64,000 nt of DNA from Ricordea florida (lineage: Eukaryota > Cnidaria > Anthozoa > Corallimorpharia > Ricordeidae): contig OX453287.1 in assembly GCA_949710005.1 (NCBI GenBank), positions 15,320,114 through 15,384,113 on the forward strand, given 5' to 3'. This document shows positions 39,327 through 49,437 of the stretch, in pieces. Position numbers and translations under genes: made by a program. How positions within the stretch are numbered: position 1 is the first letter of the stretch; each line of letters starts with the position of its first letter. A model generated the notes under the pieces. That model had not been told where the DNA came from, did no database searches, and was given only the letters and a program-made list of their open reading frames with translations.

Positions 39327-40905
39327 CCTGTGGTTCCCCAAGGACCATGTGTTCCGCGAAGCACATTACGCATAACGTGAATGGTGAAACCGAGAATGCG
39401 GATATCCGAGTGTAAACTTAAGCGCTACAAATCACTTGCTGAAATGCCCATTAAGCTTTAGCTTTAGAGGCAAACGATACAGAGAAATGTAACACACGTC
39501 CCCGTAACAGCTCTACCTTTCCAATGCCTTGTATGATTCTTCTTATTCCCAAAGCAAAGACTTACGATTAGAGGCAAATTTAGAAAGGGATTTGCCAGAC
39601 TATAATTTCTACTCATGGTTATTTCTTTGTTTCACCAGTATAAAAATCAGGAAGAAATTTATTACACAGTGGCAGGGGTTACTTCCTTAAAATAATAATT
39701 TTATTAGTTGAAGTTTTATAATTACATAGCGCTCAAATTACCATGGTAAACGAGCAATTGTGCTAAGAGACACTCTCACAACTATGCAGACTCTTAATGT
39801 TTGAAAAACTGCACGTTTTGCATCCCACAATCTGTTATAATTTTAAAACTCAAATAAAACATGAAATTAGAAAAACACGGTACACCTGCTTAGCACTGAT
39901 CGACGTTGTTGGCTGCAAAACGCCACTTAGAGTGCAACGGGCATTTTGTAACTTCCAAACGGCTTACTAGTCATTAAAATCAGGATTGACTGAAGAAGGT
40001 TCACGGATGATATACTGAAGTAGATGACATTCTGCCTTCAGCTTATTTTAAAAGTAATACAAAGTCAGTTTTACAAAATAAAACCCTGAACATAGTAAAA
40101 CTATAAAGTGCAGCTTTGAAGAATTCCCATCAGTAATCCTAAACTGAGTCATAGACGTTACTATTCATTTTGCAGAAACACAGAGTTACGACTTTGAAGG
40201 TAACAATCACAATGCAGTATTTTACAATATTTACAGTTTTGACTGTGGCATTTTGCCTGTTCTCAGTAATATCCATTTAGTTTGATAGACATGGCAAAAC
40301 CCTCTCTTTAAAGGCCTCAGATGTTTTCTCTTCCACCTCATCTGGATAAAAGCGAGATATTCTCCGTTAATAGCGGAGCTCCACAGCGGCTCGAAGAGCC
40401 GCAGAGCGGAGCCCCATAACTACCGTGCGAGGATAGAAATTGAGAAAACCATGCGTTTGAGTTTTCATGGTCATCGTGACTAGCGGCAAGGCTCGCGGGC
40501 GCGTGCGCCTAGCGACGACGACGACGACGACGACGATGTTGCCCCAACATGGCGGCCATAGTCATCTTGGATATTTAGAAGGTCTTAAACCGAAAGGAGG
40601 CTTTGTTTTTCGCGCGCTTTTCGCGGCTTGCCGCGGCTACACAACCTACAGCCAGCAGTCTACAGCAGTCTACAATGTTTTGCTGAAGAAACGGATTTTA
40701 TTCCATAGGTACTGAGATTTACTCCTTATAAATCTGTGTGAGAAAAATAGTCTGTAAAAAACTAGAAGCAATTTGATTGGTTGGACATTTTCTTCACTAG
40801 TGAAAAAAAGTGGTCCGACCAATTCACTGTTCATAGAGGTGGGATCAGTTTTGGCGCCATCAACTCGGCAAAAAGTGAGCAATAACGGCCTCTTCCTCAG
40901 CTTCT
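39327..40905. other. No gene seen; simple repeats
   Basis: Mixed sequence without a supported gene. Holds a (GAC)n microsatellite at about 40512-40537 and GC-rich DNA at 40370-40640. Confidence 0.5.
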
Positions 40906-41135
40906 TCTTTGAGAAATTCTAGGTTTGCAGATACAGCTTCAGTCGAGGACTTCATACAAGATCAAGAAAATAAAAATACGAATAACAAATCCGAACAGCC
41001 CGTCGCTTCACTGAAAGAATTCTTGACGTTGAAAGGCGAATCAAGGTCCGTAGAAGAAATTCCTTCAAACGAGCTCAATTCAGTTCATGAGTGAATTTGT
41101 CCGGTAGCAGTGGGAAAGAAGGAAAACAAAGATTA
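40906..41135 (+). pseudogene. Crypton/DUF3504-like fragment, left of element C
   Basis: RFADTASVEDFIQDQENKNT...LKEFLTLKGESRSVEEIPSN resembles the N-terminal helical domain of Crypton-type tyrosine recombinases and their domesticated DUF3504 relatives. After an in-frame TGA at about 41092-41094 the same phase gives GKKENKD at the edge of element C and continues with YEPSSLRSLF on its far side (59334 on). Element C thus interrupted an already decaying copy or one with a later stop. Confidence 0.55.
41131..41135. repeat. Target-site duplication of element C, left copy
   Basis: GATTA; the copy at 59329-59333 is identical. Again 5 bp. Confidence 0.85.
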
Positions 41136-41431
41136 AGTAGTTGCAAAAGGCGGATTCTGGGCCATTTTGGGCGTGGTCATTTTTGTCGGGGGACTGGTTC
41201 GGCTCGGCCAGAATTTTTTGGGTGTGGTCGGGTCAAGATGGGTGTGGTCAAAAATTTTTGTGCATAATTAATTAGTTGGGTCTCAACTTGTTCGATTTTT
41301 GATCGATGATTTTCTTTAAGGGTGTCAATTTTTCAGAGTGGATCGTCGGGGGGTGGGGTGGGGTCGAAAAAAGTAAATTGAAATTTTTGGTTGGGGTTCA
41401 AAGGGTGAAGTATAAGCTTTGAGAAATGGCA
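41136..41431 (+). repeat. Left terminal inverted repeat of element C (contains promoter)
   Basis: Inverse of 59033-59328 without gaps. Repeated GTGTGGTC-type motifs, ATCGATCAAAAATCGA in inverse, and G-rich GGGGGGTGGGGTGGGG. The ATG of the terminal gene (41426) lies at the inner edge, so both terminal genes share this 290-bp upstream region. Confidence 0.92.
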
Positions 41432-41893
41432 AACGTGAATGACATGGCAAAAAAGTATTGTACTCATGGTAGACGAGAACATTATTGTAAAGAATGTGGT
41501 GGTGCTGGTATTTGTTCACATGGTAAACAAAAAGAGTATTGTAAAGGATGTGGTGGTGCGGGCATTTGTTTACATGGCAGACAAAAATATCAGTGTAAAG
41601 AATGTGGTGGTGCTGGTATTTGTTTACATGGTAAACAAAAACGTTATTGTAAAGAATGTGGTGGTGCTGGTTTGTGTTCGCATGGTAGACAAAAACATTA
41701 TTGTAAAGAATGTGGTGGTGCTGGTATTTGTTTACATGGTAAACAAAAATATTATTGTAAAGAATGTGGTGGTGCTGGTATTTGTTCCCATGGCAGACGA
41801 AAATATTATTGTAAAGAATGTAGACCTCATTTATATTGTATACATGGTAAATTAAATACTAATAAGAAAAGGAGATGTAAGATATGTTTGTAA
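41426..41893 (+). CDS. Tandem zinc-repeat protein, 8 units
   Basis: 155 aa: MANVNDMAKKYCTHGRREHY, then units CKECGGAGICSHGKQK of pattern C-x2-C-x5-C-x2-H, ending CRPHLYCIHG and CKICL. Homologue of the 12-unit protein in A. DNA repeat units are about 57 bp. Should bind several zinc ions; a nucleic-acid or protein-binding role is a guess. Translation starts right at the TIR boundary; the spaced palindrome follows 30 bp after the stop. Confidence 0.82.
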   Translation: MANVNDMAKKYCTHGRREHYCKECGGAGICSHGKQKEYCKGCGGAGICLHGRQKYQCKECGGAGICLHGKQKRYCKECGGAGLCSHGRQKHYCKECGGAGICLHGKQKYYCKECGGAGICSHGRRKYYCKECRPHLYCIHGKLNTNKKRRCKICL

Positions 41894-41923
41894 GTATCAA
41901 TAAATAAGTATTGTGAATATACA

Positions 41924-41948
41924 TTTGTAACATGGATCGTGTTACAAA
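41924..41948. repeat. Spaced palindrome TTTGTAACA-7-TGTTACAAA (element C, left)
   Basis: Between the zinc-repeat gene and PolB; spacer TGGATCG, identical to that in element A. Candidate terminator or operator. Confidence 0.6.
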
Positions 41949-42025
41949 AGTATAAAAGTTAAATAAGCTTTTCAATACCATAGTGGTTGGCTTAGAGATT
42001 TCAATTTCAACATACAATTGATGCT

Positions 42026-45000
42026 ATGGAGAACTTAACAGTGAAAGACTTGAGGTCGATAGCCAAAAGAGCTGGTGTGAGTGTTCGTGGATTCAGAAAG
42101 GCTGAAATGCTCGCAGCGTTATCTGATATACAATTCGAGAACTTGACAGTGAAGATATTACGAACCATAGCCAAGAGGTCTGGTATACAAGGTTTTGGCA
42201 ACATGCGTAAAGCGGCTCTCATTAATGCTGTCGGATCCCCACGAGTGGTTGAAGCTAATGTTCCAATTCCTGGTCCAGTTAGGCCCACAAGAACAAGGCC
42301 CGCCCGAGCTTCATATGGAAGGGCCATTGCTTCTGCCAGGCGTGAAGTTAACCAGACCATAAATTGGATAAGATCTAATGTTAGAGATCCAAACAGGAGG
42401 GCTATTACTAGGAGATTAAGAAGGGCAGCTAATGTAGTTAGAAGGGAACCCGATTACTTCATCCCTGAAAGACATGAAACGGCTCTGAGAGGTTTTTTGA
42501 GGACTTATATAGTAAAGGGTAGAGCTGGATATGATCCAACTTCATTCCTTAGCAAGGTTAGAACACCATTTCGTAGTTTGATGTATAAACATAGGAAGCC
42601 ATTCAAGTTGAAGTGTATTCTTTCATGCAGCTTCATAAGGAGGAACAACCAGGATAATCGTGTTATTGAGCGGAGTCAAGGTCATTTCCATTCACTGATG
42701 GAGACAGTGACAGCTTCAACAGACACATTTGTTATGTTTGATAATATCAAAGCTAGACTGGTTGAATTGGTGCAGAAATATGAGAATGAGCTCTCTGGAT
42801 GGGTGTTTGAACATGTGATAGACTTTCGTATCCACATAAACCCATTTCAACCGTTTTCTGGAAGTTCATATATTAAACTACCACCTAAATTAGCTGCTAA
42901 GAAGGCAATCATCAATGTCAAGAATGAAGACCAGGAGTGTTTCAAATGGGCAGTGACATCTGCTGTGTTTCCAAACAAGGATCATCCATATAGACTTAAT
43001 AAGGAGATGAGGGAGAACTCAGAGAAATTCGATTGGTCAGGGATAGAGTTTCCAGTGGCAGCACTCAATACAACTCAGATAGATAGATTTGAAAGGCAGA
43101 ACCCATATGGGATCAACATCCTTGGTTATGAGAATGGCGGGCCAACCCTAATCAGACGTAGTAACAAGTCAGGGGTGTCAAAGATAAACCTACTCTTGAT
43201 ATCAAACGAAGAGACAAATCACTACTGTTGGATCAAAAACATGTCAAGACTTATCGAGTATAATAAGAATAAGGGTGCCCGTTTCTATTGTGATAACTGT
43301 CTAAACTCGTTCAATTCTCAAAAGTCGCTGGACGAACATATGGAGTACTGCTTAAACAACGAAGCAGTCAAAGTCCAGATGCCCATGGAAGAGGATGGCA
43401 GTCCAAAGTATATTACTTTCAAGAATCACAGACGAAAGATGCAAGTGCCATTTGTGATCTATGCGGATTTCGAGTGTTTCACGGAGAAGTTGGACACTTG
43501 TTCCCCAGATGACAGGGATAGCTTCACGAATCAATATCAGAAGCACAAGCCATCAGGATTTTGTTACCTTATCAAGTGTTTCGATGATGAGATCTTTGAG
43601 CCTAAGTTGGTAATGAGAACGGCCAACTCCTCTGAGGATGACATACCACAAATGTTTCAGGAAAGCTTGGAGGAGGACATCAAGAAGATCTATAGTCAAT
43701 TCAAGTCTGAAAAGGAGCTTGTGATGAGGAATAGCGATCATAAGAAGCATAGAAAGGCTACTCATTCCTATATTTGTGAGGGTGAATTGGGGAACGATAA
43801 GGTGGTCGACCACTGCCATCTTACACGTAGGTACAGAGGAGCAGCCCACAGGAAATGCAACCTGGAATTTAGCACTCCCAAGTTCTTTCCAGTCATATTC
43901 CACAACTTGTCTGGATACGATAGCCATTTGTTTATCAAGAAGATGGGGGTATCAGAGGGTAAGATTGATTGTATTCCACTCAACGATGAAAAGTACATCT
44001 CATTCACAAAGGAGATTGTGGTTGAAAAGTTCATGAAGAAGGTGGAAGGGGATGATGGTAAGGAGAAGGAGGTTCAGAGTAAACGCTCCATTAGATTTAT
44101 AGACAGTTTTAGGTTCATGGCAAGTGGTTTGGCTAGATTGGCTGACAACTTGCCGAGAGAGTCTCTGGAAAACCTATCGAGATACTATGAAGGGGCAAAC
44201 TTTGATCTTTTGGCTAGGAAGGGTGTGTTCCCATATGATTGGTTTGATGGCTTTGACAAGTTACAAGTGCCTAATCTACCACCCAAGGATGAGTTCTATT
44301 CGGTATTATATGACACTGACATATCAGATGAGGATTATCAACATGCCGGAAACGTGTGGGAGGCCTTTGGTATGAGAAGTTTTAGGGATTACCATGACTT
44401 GTATCTCAAAACAGATGTGATTCTGTTGGCTGATGTCTTTGAGAACTTCAGAGGGGTTTGTATGAAGAATTACGGGTTGGATCCAGCATGGCATTATACT
44501 GCACCTGGATTGGCTTGGGATGCTACATTGAAGATCACCAAGGTTGAGTTGGAGCTTTTGAGGGATCCCGATATGTTGATTATGGTAGAGAATGGTATCA
44601 GAGGTGGAATATCAATGATCTCGACGAGGTATGGGAAGGCCACTAATCGATATATGAAGAACTATGATCCCAGGTTGCCTACAAAGTATATCGTATATTT
44701 GGATGCTAATGGGCTCTATGGTCATGCAATGACGAAGGCTTTGCCAACCCATGGTTTTGAGTGGATGAGTGATCAAGAGTTGGTAGACTGGAGGAGCCAT
44801 CCATGTATACTGGAGGTGGATTTGGAATACCCATTAGAGCTACATGATTTGCATAATGACTATCCATTGGCTCCGGAGAGATTGGATGTGGAAGGGGTTG
44901 TTAAGTTGGTTCCCAATTTGAGAGATAAGAAGAAGTATATTCTACACCACGAAGCTCTGAAACAGTATTTGTCGTTGGGTTTGAAGTTAACCAAGGTTCA

Positions 45001-45907
45001 TAGAGGGATCAAGTTCGAGGAGTCGGAATGGTTGAAGTCTTATATTGATCTGAATAATAGTTTGAGAGCCAGGGCTGAGAATGATTTTGAAAAGGATTTC
45101 TTCAAGTTGATGAACAACTCAGTGTTTGGCAAGACCATGGAGAACATTAGGAAGAGGGTGGATATTCAGTTGGTTACTGATGAGAAGAAAGCACGTAAGT
45201 TGATTGTGAAGCCAAACTTCCATCACAGGAATATCTTTTGCGAGGATCTGGCCGCCTTCCATATGAAGAGAACGAGATTGGTCTTTGATAAGCCCATTTA
45301 CTTAGGCTTATCCATTCTGGATCTGAGCAAGACGACTATGTACGATTTCCATTACAGGTACATGAAGCCCAAGTATGGGGAGAAGGCTAAGTTGCTGTTC
45401 ACAGACACGGATTCTCTCGCCTATGTGATCCAGACTGAGGACTTTTACAAGGACATCAGTGTGGATGTGAGGGCTAAATTTGACACCAGCAACTACCCAA
45501 GGGACCATCCATCCGGGATTGAGACCGGAGTGAACAAAAAGGTTGGAGGGATGTTCAAAGATGAGGCTGGTGCTGAACAGATCACGGAATTTGTGGGTTT
45601 GAGGGCCAAACTGTATGCTTTCAAGACGGATAAGCAGAAGGAAGTCAAGAAGTGTAAGGGTGTTAACAAGGCAGTGGTCAGCAAAAGCATAAGTTTCCAG
45701 GATTACAAGACTTGTCTTTTCAGTGGCCAATCCGAGAGAAGGAAGATGAACACCATAAGGAGTCATAAGCATGACATCTACACTGAAACTATCAATAAGA
45801 TTGCATTATCACGCGAGGACAATAAACGTGTGATAATGGAAGATGGTGTAAATACTTATGCACATGGTCATTTCAGGACGCTAGAAGGTGGTGATTTAGT
45901 GTCTTGA
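42026..45907 (+). CDS. Protein-primed family B DNA polymerase
   Basis: 1293 aa, intact frame. Two Rho_N/SAP-like motifs at 4-35 and 38-70; a conserved basic region (about 145-210); FKWAVTSAVFP near 310; C2H2 finger CDNCLNSF near 420; Exo I YADFECF near 479; endonuclease VII-like module 577-613; Exo II HNLSGYD near 627; Exo III YHDLYLKTDVILLAD near 788; motif A DANGLYG near 892; motif B MNNSVFGK near 1027; motif C TDTDSLAY near 1125. Exonuclease and polymerase residues are all present. The first zinc ligand region of the endonuclease module reads HSYIC instead of HCHIC, so that nuclease is probably dead. Replicates the linear genome from protein-primed ends. Overlaps the integrase 3' end by 40 bp. 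Confidence 0.94.
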   Translation: MENLTVKDLRSIAKRAGVSVRGFRKAEMLAALSDIQFENLTVKILRTIAKRSGIQGFGNMRKAALINAVGSPRVVEANVPIPGPVRPTRTRPARASYGRAIASARREVNQTINWIRSNVRDPNRRAITRRLRRAANVVRREPDYFIPERHETALRGFLRTYIVKGRAGYDPTSFLSKVRTPFRSLMYKHRKPFKLKCILSCSFIRRNNQDNRVIERSQGHFHSLMETVTASTDTFVMFDNIKARLVELVQKYENELSGWVFEHVIDFRIHINPFQPFSGSSYIKLPPKLAAKKAIINVKNEDQECFKWAVTSAVFPNKDHPYRLNKEMRENSEKFDWSGIEFPVAALNTTQIDRFERQNPYGINILGYENGGPTLIRRSNKSGVSKINLLLISNEETNHYCWIKNMSRLIEYNKNKGARFYCDNCLNSFNSQKSLDEHMEYCLNNEAVKVQMPMEEDGSPKYITFKNHRRKMQVPFVIYADFECFTEKLDTCSPDDRDSFTNQYQKHKPSGFCYLIKCFDDEIFEPKLVMRTANSSEDDIPQMFQESLEEDIKKIYSQFKSEKELVMRNSDHKKHRKATHSYICEGELGNDKVVDHCHLTRRYRGAAHRKCNLEFSTPKFFPVIFHNLSGYDSHLFIKKMGVSEGKIDCIPLNDEKYISFTKEIVVEKFMKKVEGDDGKEKEVQSKRSIRFIDSFRFMASGLARLADNLPRESLENLSRYYEGANFDLLARKGVFPYDWFDGFDKLQVPNLPPKDEFYSVLYDTDISDEDYQHAGNVWEAFGMRSFRDYHDLYLKTDVILLADVFENFRGVCMKNYGLDPAWHYTAPGLAWDATLKITKVELELLRDPDMLIMVENGIRGGISMISTRYGKATNRYMKNYDPRLPTKYIVYLDANGLYGHAMTKALPTHGFEWMSDQELVDWRSHPCILEVDLEYPLELHDLHNDYPLAPERLDVEGVVKLVPNLRDKKKYILHHEALKQYLSLGLKLTKVHRGIKFEESEWLKSYIDLNNSLRARAENDFEKDFFKLMNNSVFGKTMENIRKRVDIQLVTDEKKARKLIVKPNFHHRNIFCEDLAAFHMKRTRLVFDKPIYLGLSILDLSKTTMYDFHYRYMKPKYGEKAKLLFTDTDSLAYVIQTEDFYKDISVDVRAKFDTSNYPRDHPSGIETGVNKKVGGMFKDEAGAEQITEFVGLRAKLYAFKTDKQKEVKKCKGVNKAVVSKSISFQDYKTCLFSGQSERRKMNTIRSHKHDIYTETINKIALSREDNKRVIMEDGVNTYAHGHFRTLEGGDLVS

Positions 45908-46866
45908 GGAACAAATTGAAGCTCTTCACGAACGAATCCTCGTTTTGGACCTTCACTCAAATAATACAAGACTGGTTGGTCCGGCTTGATTATGGTTCGG
46001 GCCAAATCATAGACTTCAAGACTCCATATGGGATCAGTAGCCCGTCGTTTGTCCCCACCTTCATCTTCACCGGGGGCATATAAATATCTGACTTGAACAT
46101 CTGGAGGTAATCTCTGCTCATCCAATCCCACAGGTCGCTTATAGTCTGGAGTTTTAGTGCCAATTGAGTCCATTTTCAAAGCTTCATCAGGCTCTTTACC
46201 AGTAATACGAGTGGTTTTACTGTTGAGGGTCTTCATGATGGCGGGCAATCTGTTCATCCAAACTGTGGATCGGGTATCACTAATCATCTCTTGAGCATAT
46301 TGATGGCTGAATAACTTCATACCGAGAGTCCTGTTGGCCCTCTCCACAAAAGCTTGAGCTCTATGATTCCCAGCTTCACTCCGCTGGATTGTGACTTGAT
46401 GCTTATTCATAAGAGTTGTTACATCACCCTTAAATTCTGTTCCTGGATCCACCATTAATGTTTGTGGCCACTTCAACCTACGGGAATAAATCCGTTGAAA
46501 GGCATTAGCGACTTCACCACTCTCCTTTGAGGTCAATGCTTCAGCATCCTTGTATCTCGAAGCAATATCAATCACGACTAATGCATAGCGGTATGTTTTT
46601 CTTCTCACTGTATCGTGAGGAAGAAACAACAAGTCCGCCTGATGAATCTGATTAGGCTTATTCACACTCCAATGCGGCCTGGGTATATACTTGGGGGCTG
46701 GGAGATAAATTTGCCACAAGGCTTGCTTCTCCAACCACTCTTTGGCGACCTTTTCACTAACTTTGGCTGCCTTGGCTGCTTTGGCTAATTTGGGTATGGC
46801 CGAGTATCCTTTCCAGTATCCATCAGTGGAGTAATATAATCGATTTAAAACATTAGAATCAGTCAT
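45868..46866 (-). CDS. Retroviral-type integrase
   Basis: 332 aa, intact. LYYSTDGYWKG start, then a small duplication of AKAAK in the N-terminal region relative to A; core residues D (HQADLLFLPHD), D (MVDPGTEFKGD) and E (AFVERANR); C-terminal RRATDPIWS...GFVREELQFVP. It cuts and joins element ends to target DNA, here leaving 5-bp duplications. Divergent from the capsid gene with 27 bp between the starts. Confidence 0.94.
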   Translation of the reverse strand: MTDSNVLNRLYYSTDGYWKGYSAIPKLAKAAKAAKVSEKVAKEWLEKQALWQIYLPAPKYIPRPHWSVNKPNQIHQADLLFLPHDTVRRKTYRYALVVIDIASRYKDAEALTSKESGEVANAFQRIYSRRLKWPQTLMVDPGTEFKGDVTTLMNKHQVTIQRSEAGNHRAQAFVERANRTLGMKLFSHQYAQEMISDTRSTVWMNRLPAIMKTLNSKTTRITGKEPDEALKMDSIGTKTPDYKRPVGLDEQRLPPDVQVRYLYAPGEDEGGDKRRATDPIWSLEVYDLARTIIKPDQPVLYYLSEGPKRGFVREELQFVPQDTKSPPSSVLK

Positions 46867-46893
46867 TTACAAACAAGAATATAAGCATTTAAA
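46867..46893. promoter_or_regulatory. Divergent capsid/integrase promoter gap (element C)
   Basis: 27 bp, AT-rich, nearly the same as 3723-3749 in inverse (ACAAGAATATAAGCATTTAAA). Confidence 0.4.
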
Positions 46894-48129
46894 ATGACTT
46901 CCATACCAAGCATTCTTGATACAGATCGTGTTCCAAGGACTGAGAAAGGGTTGGTGGCGGAAACTTCGTTGAATAGGCTCACGATGAATCCATCATCAGC
47001 AGAACCTGGTGAAACATTATACATTGAAATACCCAAATTGAGTGAGAATTTAGTGATTGTGCCTGGCAGCGTCTACATAACTTTTGATATGGTTGTAACC
47101 GGGCACAAAGACAACACTCTTGTTAATAACTTGGGAAGGAATCTAATTTCACAATATAAGGTTCTATTTGGTGGTGAGATCATAGAGGATCTTAGCAGAT
47201 TTGATTTATTCAAAACTTATCATGATTTGTTTTTGTCAGAGGTGGATCGTGAGAATAGATTGAGACAGGGTATATCTGATGTTAATATAAGGAGAATTAG
47301 AACCAATGCAGGTAACAAAGATACATCAAAAGCAAAGCATAATACTTTAGCTATGATTCATAACACTAGATATGCTATTCCATTGGATCACACAATCCTC
47401 AAAGATCATGGAATATTTTATCCAAGAGGATTACTACATCCACTTAGATTTGAATTGACTTTGGCTAAAGTTTCTGATGTTGTAGTTTATTCAAACAATG
47501 AAACACCGGCTAATTATAAATTAATAAACATGGAAATGGAATACCAGTGCATATCAAATGATTATTTAGCAAGAAAGGCTGTCACGGCTTACAAAGTTGG
47601 GAAAGGATTCACGTATGAAAAAGCACTTCTTCACAAAACTTTCACAATCTCTGAGGCTAATGATGCTGTGATAAATCAGCACATCAACGTACCAAGGAGA
47701 TCCATGACTGGTATATTATGTCTCTTCACTGCCCCTCATGCAGAAGGCCTTAGGGATTCTGAGATTTTTGTAAACTCAAAGATCACATCAGTCAAGATTG
47801 ACATAGATGGGGTGCCCAACAAAGTTTATTTGAAAGGTATGATGGCGACTGATTTGTGGCAATCCATAATTAAGCGAGTTGGTCTTAGTGATTCAGTTAA
47901 GGAATCTGATTTCTATACAGATAAGTTCGCTTTGTGGATTGATTTGAGGACTTATCCAGATAACGATATCCATGGAAATGGTTTGAAAATTGTTGCTACT
48001 CGCGATGGTGTGACTTTAGAAATTAAGAGACAAAAGGTAGGAAGTAGAGTTCTTACATGTTACATGTTCGTGGTCGCGGATGCGAATATGGGTATTATGA
48101 ATGGTAATCTAGATGAGATAGTATATTAG
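46894..48129 (+). CDS. Major capsid-like protein (double jelly-roll candidate)
   Basis: 411 aa, intact; reference for the broken copies in A and B. Beta-rich throughout: GETLYIEIPKLSENLVIVPG, SVYITFDMVVTGH, NNLGRNLISQYKVLFGGEII, then LLHPLRFELTLAKVSDVVVY, MEMEYQCIS, MTGILCLFTAPH, FALWIDLRTYPDNDIHGNGL and a C-terminal LTCYMFVVADANMGIMNG. Length, position next to the ATPase and high conservation fit the Polinton major capsid protein; the fold itself is inferred. The frame carries no signal peptide, as expected for a nuclear or cytoplasmic capsid. Confidence 0.75.
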   Translation: MTSIPSILDTDRVPRTEKGLVAETSLNRLTMNPSSAEPGETLYIEIPKLSENLVIVPGSVYITFDMVVTGHKDNTLVNNLGRNLISQYKVLFGGEIIEDLSRFDLFKTYHDLFLSEVDRENRLRQGISDVNIRRIRTNAGNKDTSKAKHNTLAMIHNTRYAIPLDHTILKDHGIFYPRGLLHPLRFELTLAKVSDVVVYSNNETPANYKLINMEMEYQCISNDYLARKAVTAYKVGKGFTYEKALLHKTFTISEANDAVINQHINVPRRSMTGILCLFTAPHAEGLRDSEIFVNSKITSVKIDIDGVPNKVYLKGMMATDLWQSIIKRVGLSDSVKESDFYTDKFALWIDLRTYPDNDIHGNGLKIVATRDGVTLEIKRQKVGSRVLTCYMFVVADANMGIMNGNLDEIVY

Positions 48130-48139
48130 GCCGCTACAT

Positions 48140-48170
48140 GTTTTCTTCTCACGTTGTCATGAGAAGAAAC
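48140..48170. terminator. Hairpin after the capsid gene
   Basis: TTTCTTCTCACG-TTGT-CATGAGAAGAAA: arms of about 10 bp with one mismatch in the capsid-ATPase gap. Element A has the same hairpin (about 2446-2476) at the equivalent place, so it is conserved. Its role is unknown; an mRNA 3'-end or translation signal is possible. Confidence 0.4.
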
Positions 48171-48200
48171 ATCAATATAAAGGAATTAATGTATTGAGTA

Positions 48201-48839
48201 ATGATGAATGAACTCAAAGATATGATTCCATTCAATTGTATCATCACTGGTCCCACGAATTGCGGAAAGACCCAATACATAGTGGAACAGCTTCGAAGCC
48301 ACTATAGGCAAGTGTTCGATTATATTGTGTTGATTTGTCCAACATATGCCCATAACAAGACTTATAGAGGTTTTGCCAAGGGGGACAAACGATTCCTTGT
48401 ACTGTCGCCAGATGCCAGTGATCATGACGAAATCAACAATTTGTTGATGGACTGTGAATCGTTCTTCTCAGGTATGAATGCGCTCATAATATTGGACGAC
48501 TGTGCCGTTTCCAAGGATCTGAAGAATAGGTCCAACAAATTCATCGGTTTGGCCTTCTCTGGGAGACATATAGGGATATCAGTGTGGGTTCTCACTCAAC
48601 AACTGACATCTATAGCCAAACCATTCCGTGAAAATGTAGCTTGTGTAGTCTCATTCCACAATCCATCACAAACGGCGATGAAGATGCTTTTCGAGGAGTA
48701 TGGCGGGGACCTGGATGCCGAGACTTGCAAAAAATACAAGAAGCATCTTATGAACGAAAAGTATGCCAGGCTATCCTTCTCCCTTAGACATCCATTCCAA
48801 AATTATTTAGAGATACCGGCTCCCATAGCACAACCATGA
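48201..48839 (+). CDS. A32/FtsK-HerA-type genome-packaging ATPase
   Basis: 212 aa, intact. Walker A GPTNCGKT at 18-25, Walker B-like LIILDDC near 108, VWVLTQQLTS near 145. Same length and order as in A, with a few substitutions (for example AETCKKYKKHL for AETWKTLKKHL). Packages linear DNA into capsids. A 71-bp gap after the capsid gene contains an inverted pair TTCTTCTCACGTTGTCATGAGAAGAA; its stop overlaps the next ATG by 4 nt. Confidence 0.9.
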   Translation: MMNELKDMIPFNCIITGPTNCGKTQYIVEQLRSHYRQVFDYIVLICPTYAHNKTYRGFAKGDKRFLVLSPDASDHDEINNLLMDCESFFSGMNALIILDDCAVSKDLKNRSNKFIGLAFSGRHIGISVWVLTQQLTSIAKPFRENVACVVSFHNPSQTAMKMLFEEYGGDLDAETCKKYKKHLMNEKYARLSFSLRHPFQNYLEIPAPIAQP

Positions 48840-49384
48840 CAACTCCCGAAGAAATCATGAATGGTGAAACTGTGGTGGATAGTCATCAATCAACACCAAC
48901 CACCATTAGCGATGATGATTTGAAATCCAAAAGAGAAGAGCTCTCGATAGTAGCTTGTCTAGGGTCAACCAAAGAGTATCTTGGTATGCAAATGACACTA
49001 GGCGACATCCATAAATTATCGGATAAGGATGTCGAGAAGTACTACAAGAGATACAAGATGGTGTCGGGTAAGAATGTGGCTGACGGACTAATTGATCCTC
49101 CTTTACATCTATTGGTCAGACTAGTCAACTGGTGTCTCAGTGGTTACGGTGGAATAGATGAACCAGATGCTTTGGTAAAGGATTGGAAGAACAATCAGTT
49201 GATCAAGCAGTGGCTGTCAGAAGCTTCTGGCTCAATAGTAGTACATGGTGGTGTGATTGCTACGTTACTGATAATAGGCATTACCGCTCTCAAGTATTTC
49301 AAACTAAGAGAGAACCCGCCCCTCCCACCACATTTTTATGATCTAGCTAATTCAGATCAAGATGGAGTTGACACTGTTCGGTGA
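48836..49384 (+). CDS. C-terminal single-TM protein downstream of the ATPase
   Basis: 182 aa; homologue of 1208-1780. Thr/Ser-rich acidic start, a conserved middle (YLGMQMTLGDIHKLSDKDVE, PPLHLLVRLVNWCLSGYGG), then a membrane helix (IVVHGGVIATLLIIGITALK) and a short tail. Coupled to the ATPase by an ATGA overlap. Unrecognised; likely membrane-anchored virion or assembly factor. Confidence 0.7.
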   Translation: MTTPEEIMNGETVVDSHQSTPTTISDDDLKSKREELSIVACLGSTKEYLGMQMTLGDIHKLSDKDVEKYYKRYKMVSGKNVADGLIDPPLHLLVRLVNWCLSGYGGIDEPDALVKDWKNNQLIKQWLSEASGSIVVHGGVIATLLIIGITALKYFKLRENPPLPPHFYDLANSDQDGVDTVR

Positions 49385-49437
49385 AGAAAAAATTGAAATT
49401 GGATTTGGTACTTTTAGGTCTAAAGGCATACGCAAAC

